Assembly: GCA_934141145.1 (NCBI GenBank)
Contig: CAKPCA010000028.1
Coordinates: 1-8,587, forward strand
Source of the DNA: an uncultured Bacilli bacterium
GTDB taxonomy: Bacteria > Bacillota_I > Bacilli_A > RF39 > UBA660
Length of the DNA: 8,587 bases
Direction of reading: 5' to 3'
This document shows positions 6,791 through 8,587 of this stretch, piece after piece. The notes beneath the pieces were generated by a model that saw only the letters and a list, made by a program, of their open reading frames with translations, ran no database searches and had not been told where the DNA came from. The translations under genes and the position numbers were made by a program. The first letter of the stretch is position 1. Every line of letters starts with the position of its first letter.

Positions 6791-7018
6791 TTATATATTA
6801 TCAAATAATTCCGTTGCGTATTTTCTAGAACTTTCTGTGCTAGAAATATAAAAGTTTTCTGTTATTTCTATATTCTTATGACCTAATAAATCAGCAACGT
6901 CTCTTGTCTTTATACCATTGTTTAATATTTTAGTTTCATAACTTTCTCTTAAATCATAGAATCTACATTTTTTAATTTGCTTACATTCATAAATTTTTAT
7001 CCTTTCAAAATTATTTAA
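6791..7018 (-). pseudogene. C-terminal fragment of a tyrosine recombinase (phage-type integrase)
   Basis: A 75-codon open stretch with no start codon encodes the end of a tyrosine recombinase. Box II has the form FYDLRES, where the usual H-x-L-R histidine has become tyrosine. Then come the conserved LLGHKNIEITENFY with the histidine and the nucleophile tyrosine in place, and a charged tail ending ELFDNI. The catalytic domain before box II, including the first arginine, is absent. The open frame begins just inside the 3' end of the transferase gene, so it is not a separate gene. The matching N-terminus of an integrase lies about 0.7 kb upstream (7733-7819). Confidence 0.8.
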
Positions 7019-7421
7019 TCAAATCTAAATTTTCATTAATCACTATAGGTTCAAAACTAGCAAGTTCATCATATAACATTCCTTTTGGAATATCATGATA
7101 TAAATATATCTTTTTATTATTTTTAAATGCTTCATAGATTTCAATAAATGTAGCACCGCCAATATAATTTTCAATATTATTTTTTTCAAAATTAATGCAT
7201 AGAATAGCATCAACATTTTTAATCTTTTCTTCACTCATTTTGAAAAGTTTTTGTACTAATTTTGCATGAGCTTCATATCCTTCTTCCCATGCTAATTTTA
7301 CTAGGTTAGGTGAATCATATGTATTTGGCATTAATAATTCAAAACCTTTACTTTCTAAATATTCCCTTATTGGTTTAATTTTGTCATAAAATGCTGCACT
7401 TGATATTATAAATATTTTCAT
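7011..7421 (-). CDS. Nucleoside 2-deoxyribosyltransferase-like small protein
   Basis: This 136-aa protein belongs to the small single-domain relatives of nucleoside 2-deoxyribosyltransferases. It has an N-terminal beta strand (MKIFIISSA), a middle VDAILCIN strand and the family's NYIGGATFIEIYEAF segment, whose glutamate matches the usual catalytic position. These are followed by KKIYLYHDIP and a C-terminal PIVINENL. Known members exchange or hydrolyse N-glycosidic bonds of nucleosides or nucleotides, but the substrate here cannot be read from sequence. I choose ATG 7421 because GGGAGG lies 5 nt upstream; a longer frame to 7499 has no RBS and runs across the promoter. It is the only intact gene in the decayed region, lying between two halves of an integrase, so it was probably carried in by recombination. 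Confidence 0.75.
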   Translation of the reverse strand: MKIFIISSAAFYDKIKPIREYLESKGFELLMPNTYDSPNLVKLAWEEGYEAHAKLVQKLFKMSEEKIKNVDAILCINFEKNNIENYIGGATFIEIYEAFKNNKKIYLYHDIPKGMLYDELASFEPIVINENLDLIK

Positions 7422-7458
7422 AAATCCTCCCGTTATAAATATTTTCTTTAATAAATTT

Positions 7459-7467
7459 ATTATATCA
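7459..7467 (-). promoter_or_regulatory. Extended -10 promoter of the transferase-like gene
   Basis: On the minus strand TGATATAAT is a perfect extended -10 element, the same form as at prfB. No convincing -35 is present. Transcription would start near 7452, about 30 nt before the ATG. Confidence 0.55.
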
Positions 7468-7500
7468 TACAAAAAGATATTTTTTGTTAAAACAAACATT

Positions 7501-7527
7501 AAAAAAACTTCTATTTCTAGAAGTTTT
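7501..7527 (-). terminator. Intrinsic terminator after the CotD-like fragment
   Basis: AAAACTTCTA and TAGAAGTTTT form a 10-bp stem capped by a GAAA tetraloop on the minus strand, with a run of seven Ts. The stop codon of the CotD-like frame (7517-7519) lies within the hairpin. The stem is also followed by Ts on the plus strand, so it could work in both directions. Confidence 0.75.
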
Positions 7528-7732
7528 TACAACAAGGATCATATATATTTTCATATGTATCACATTCACTCATTGTGTAACATTTTTTATAAGAATGTTC
7601 ATAGATATGATGATTAACTATTTTAGTATGTATAGGCATTATATATGGAACTTCCTGCACAATATATCTTTCGCATACTTTTTCTTGTAGACATTCATAA
7701 ACTGGTGGACATGCATAGCTTGGATACCATGA
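7517..7732 (-). pseudogene. Cysteine/histidine-rich fragment resembling spore coat protein CotD
   Basis: About 70 codons encode a short Cys/His/Tyr-rich protein end containing ACPPVYECLQEKVC, then VPYIMPIHTKIVNHH, and finishing DPCCKNF. The spacing of VP-I-P-HT-VNH and the closing CC pair resemble B. subtilis CotD, an inner spore-coat protein. This is my recognition from memory and needs a profile search. There is no start codon in frame. The reading frame instead continues upstream into the integrase N-terminal fragment up to a TAA at 7754-7756, so the 5' end seems to have been replaced. If the assignment is right, the host lineage probably makes spores. Confidence 0.5.
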
Positions 7733-7819
7733 CTTTGTTATCCATTTTCTGGTTTACTCAACTATTGCTATTTCAAATCCGTATTTATATACCTTTCCAC
7801 GTTTTCTTATGTTTACCAT
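7733..7819 (-). pseudogene. N-terminal fragment of a tyrosine recombinase (integrase)
   Basis: ATG 7819 has a GAAGGAGAG Shine-Dalgarno. It opens a frame reading MVNIRKRGKVYKYGFEIA, then a TAA (7754-7756), then TRKWITKS. This is the arm-type DNA-binding start of many phage and ICE integrases, normally a three-stranded sheet that continues into a KTKKEA segment. Here it breaks off at about 7733 and runs straight into the CotD-like sequence. Together with the C-terminal piece at 6791-7018 it accounts for roughly 100 of an expected 380-400 residues; the middle is gone. Confidence 0.7.
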
Positions 7820-7931
7820 AGTTATCTCTCCTTCATTATAAAATCCAATGAAACGGGCAAATGTCATCTGTGGATAAATTTATTATTTTTTATATTTTTA
7901 ACAATTCCTTTATTTATAAAACTTTGCGAGG

Positions 7932-8012
7932 TTATTTGCCGCAACATTGTTTATATTTCTTACCATTGTCACAAGTTCATCCTTGCCCAATACTTATATA
8001 GTATTATCTCTA
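7932..8012 (-). pseudogene. Degenerate SEC-C repeat, copy B
   Basis: On the minus strand 7932-7964 encodes GKKYKQCCGK and a TAA stop, a perfectly kept SEC-C ending. It is preceded by TCDN (7965-7976), an in-frame TGA (7977-7979) and IGQG, apparently a worn version of the usual xGRNDPCPCGSG lead-in. The upstream stretch AATACTATATAAGTATT resembles copy C. It lies about 110 bp upstream of the integrase N-terminus and lacks the longer 5' part present in copies A and C. Confidence 0.65.
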
Positions 8013-8034
8013 CTATATATTTTGAGTTTTATGA

Positions 8035-8085
8035 GCACAAAATGTGCACAAATCAAATTATATGTACAATTTTGTGCATTTTTTT
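8035..8085 (+). terminator. Dyad with T-tail (possible plus-strand terminator)
   Basis: GCACAAAAT (8035-8043) and ATTTTGTGC (8069-8077) form a 9-bp stem around a 25-nt loop, followed by seven Ts on the plus strand. No plus-strand gene is seen here, so this may be a leftover or a protein-binding dyad. GCACAAA also occurs twice in direct orientation (8035 and 8046). Confidence 0.35.
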
Positions 8086-8121
8086 GACTATTACCAAACT
8101 CACAAATTCTTATAGAATAAG

Positions 8122-8307
8122 CTATTTACAACAGCATTGCGTGTACTTCTTACCAGAGTCACATGTAATGAATGTTCCCATATTATCAGTGTTATTTATA
8201 CTTATAGTATTATTTGTATTTATGATATTAACTGTACTATAAATATTTCTCTAACATGGACATATTGTGGACATTGTCCACGTCCATTCACTAATATAAG
8301 TATATCA
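8122..8307 (-). pseudogene. Degenerate SEC-C repeat, copy C, with its own promoter and leader hairpin
   Basis: On the minus strand the last codons (8122-8163) encode CDSGKKYTQCCCK and a TAG, a SEC-C tail with two glycines replaced. The preceding codons give an Asn/Thr/Ile-rich linker (INNTDNMGTF), and a TAG interrupts the frame further up, behind CPC. The sequence up to about 8307 matches copy A, with extra AT-rich bases in the linker. A 5' hairpin lies at 8256-8287. No complete protein can be made in a single frame. Confidence 0.6.
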
Positions 8308-8327
8308 TAGTTTTATTTTTTATCCAA
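8299..8327 (-). promoter_or_regulatory. Promoter of SEC-C copy C
   Basis: On the minus strand TTGGAT (8322-8327) and an extended TGATATACT (-10 at 8299-8304) are separated by 17 bp. Transcription would start near 8292, immediately before the hairpin at 8256-8287. Confidence 0.5.
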
Positions 8328-8335
8328 TGTGCGAT

Positions 8336-8456
8336 TCAAAACTTTTTCATAATCTTTCCTACTATTCTTAATATCTCATTGTCATAAATTTTATTAAAAT
8401 CTGTAAAATCAAATCTTGTGATTCTTCTGTAATATGCATAGTCTTCCTTTTGTCAT
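8336..8456 (-). pseudogene. Decayed small ORF, unrecognised
   Basis: ATG 8456 follows AAGGAAAG with 7-8 nt spacing, but that frame stops after 15 codons. Dropping one base in the AAAGGAAG run shifts into a 40-codon stretch reading DYAYYRRITRFDFTDF and ending GKIMKKF at the TGA at 8336-8338. The good RBS and the coding-like second frame suggest a small gene broken by one base. I do not recognise the product. Its position right before the promoter of SEC-C copy C could mean the two once belonged together. Confidence 0.35.
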
Positions 8457-8485
8457 TAAATCACTTTCCTTATCTTTGATATACA

Positions 8486-8521
8486 TATAAAAATAGAGTA
8501 TACCTACATTATACACTCTAT
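8486..8521 (-). terminator. Intrinsic terminator of the gene at the right edge
   Basis: On the minus strand ATAGAGTGTAT pairs with GTATACTCTAT (11 bp with two G-U pairs, 7-nt loop), followed by TTTTTATAT. The stop codon of the edge gene lies inside the left arm. Confidence 0.8.
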
Positions 8522-8587
8522 TCACTCTTTGATTTATCATCAATTTTATTACTTATTGCTTTTAAAGTTTCTAAATACTCTTTTTCC
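8518..8587 (-). CDS. 3' end of an unidentified gene (partial)
   Basis: The frame entering from the right edge reads EKEYLETLKAISNKI, then DDKSKSE and a TAG at 8520-8518. This is a charged, helical C-terminus of 22 visible residues, too little to identify. The terminator overlapping its stop codon supports a real gene end. It lacks a SEC-C tail, so this end is not that of a SecA carrying the usual C-terminal motif. Confidence 0.6.
   Translation of the reverse strand, partial: EKEYLETLKAISNKIDDKSKSE

Noticed and set aside
6414..6808. Two overlapping plus-strand frames (66 and 99 codons)
   Set aside because: Low-complexity Ile/Tyr/Phe-rich translation, opposite SEC-C copy A and its promoter; no RBS and no family resemblance. 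Similar plus-strand frames at 7484-7690 and 8042-8242 were rejected for the same reasons.
7043..7234. 63-codon minus-strand frame inside the transferase-like gene
   Set aside because: Alternative frame of a recognisable protein; Lys/Ile/Leu-rich and without its own RBS.
7422..7499. Longer N-terminus for the transferase-like protein (start at 7499)
   Set aside because: The extension runs across a perfect extended -10 promoter and has no RBS, while ATG 7421 has GGGAGG at proper spacing.
7869..7877. Perfect DnaA-box sequence TTATCCACA on the minus strand
   Set aside because: A single box with no cluster, no dnaA/dnaN/rep gene and no AT-rich unwinding array specific to it; probably chance.

Overview
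This is a strongly AT-rich chromosomal window in which every recognisable gene lies on the minus strand. The conserved order prfB-ftsE-ftsX-M23 hydrolase, good Shine-Dalgarno sites, extended -10 promoters, U-tailed intrinsic terminators and a possible CotD-like spore-coat fragment point to a low-GC Bacillota (Firmicutes). UGA is used as a stop: ftsX ends in TGA, and prfB carries the classic RF2 UGA frameshift site. This argues for code 11 rather than a mycoplasma code. I cannot name the species.

Layout, left to right. Bases 1-75 hold an intrinsic terminator for leftward transcription. Bases 76-1163 hold an IS30-family insertion sequence (about 1.03 kb). It sits between two identical 30-bp copies of a palindrome, which I read as an unusually long target duplication. 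Its transposase is split by one base in an A7 run. The element landed directly behind the stop codon of the core operon and did not damage it. Bases 1163-5061 are that core operon: prfB (release factor 2, with programmed +1 frameshift), ftsE, ftsX and a secreted coiled-coil M23 peptidase of the PcsB/EnvC type. The last three form a cell-division hydrolase system: the FtsEX ABC complex works by ATP-driven conformational change to switch on an extracellular peptidoglycan hydrolase.

Upstream of prfB (5062-8517) is a decayed accessory region. It contains a RhuM-family gene broken by one missing base and an intact small nucleoside 2-deoxyribosyltransferase-like gene with its own promoter. It also holds two separated ends of a tyrosine-recombinase gene: the N-terminus at 7733-7819 and the C-terminus at 6791-7018. 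Between them lie the transferase gene and a CotD-like fragment. Three degenerate copies of a SEC-C zinc-binding tail (6494-6650, 7932-8012, 8122-8307) flank the recombinase remnants. A decayed mini-ORF follows, and the 3' end of another minus-strand gene with its terminator enters from the right edge.

Main interpretation: an intact division/translation operon next to a graveyard of mobile DNA. The notable points are the palindrome-duplicating IS30 element that brings its own terminator, and the SEC-C repeats around a gutted integrase. The repeats could be decayed attachment-site copies or a family of small repeat genes. I found no convincing complete, previously undescribed system.
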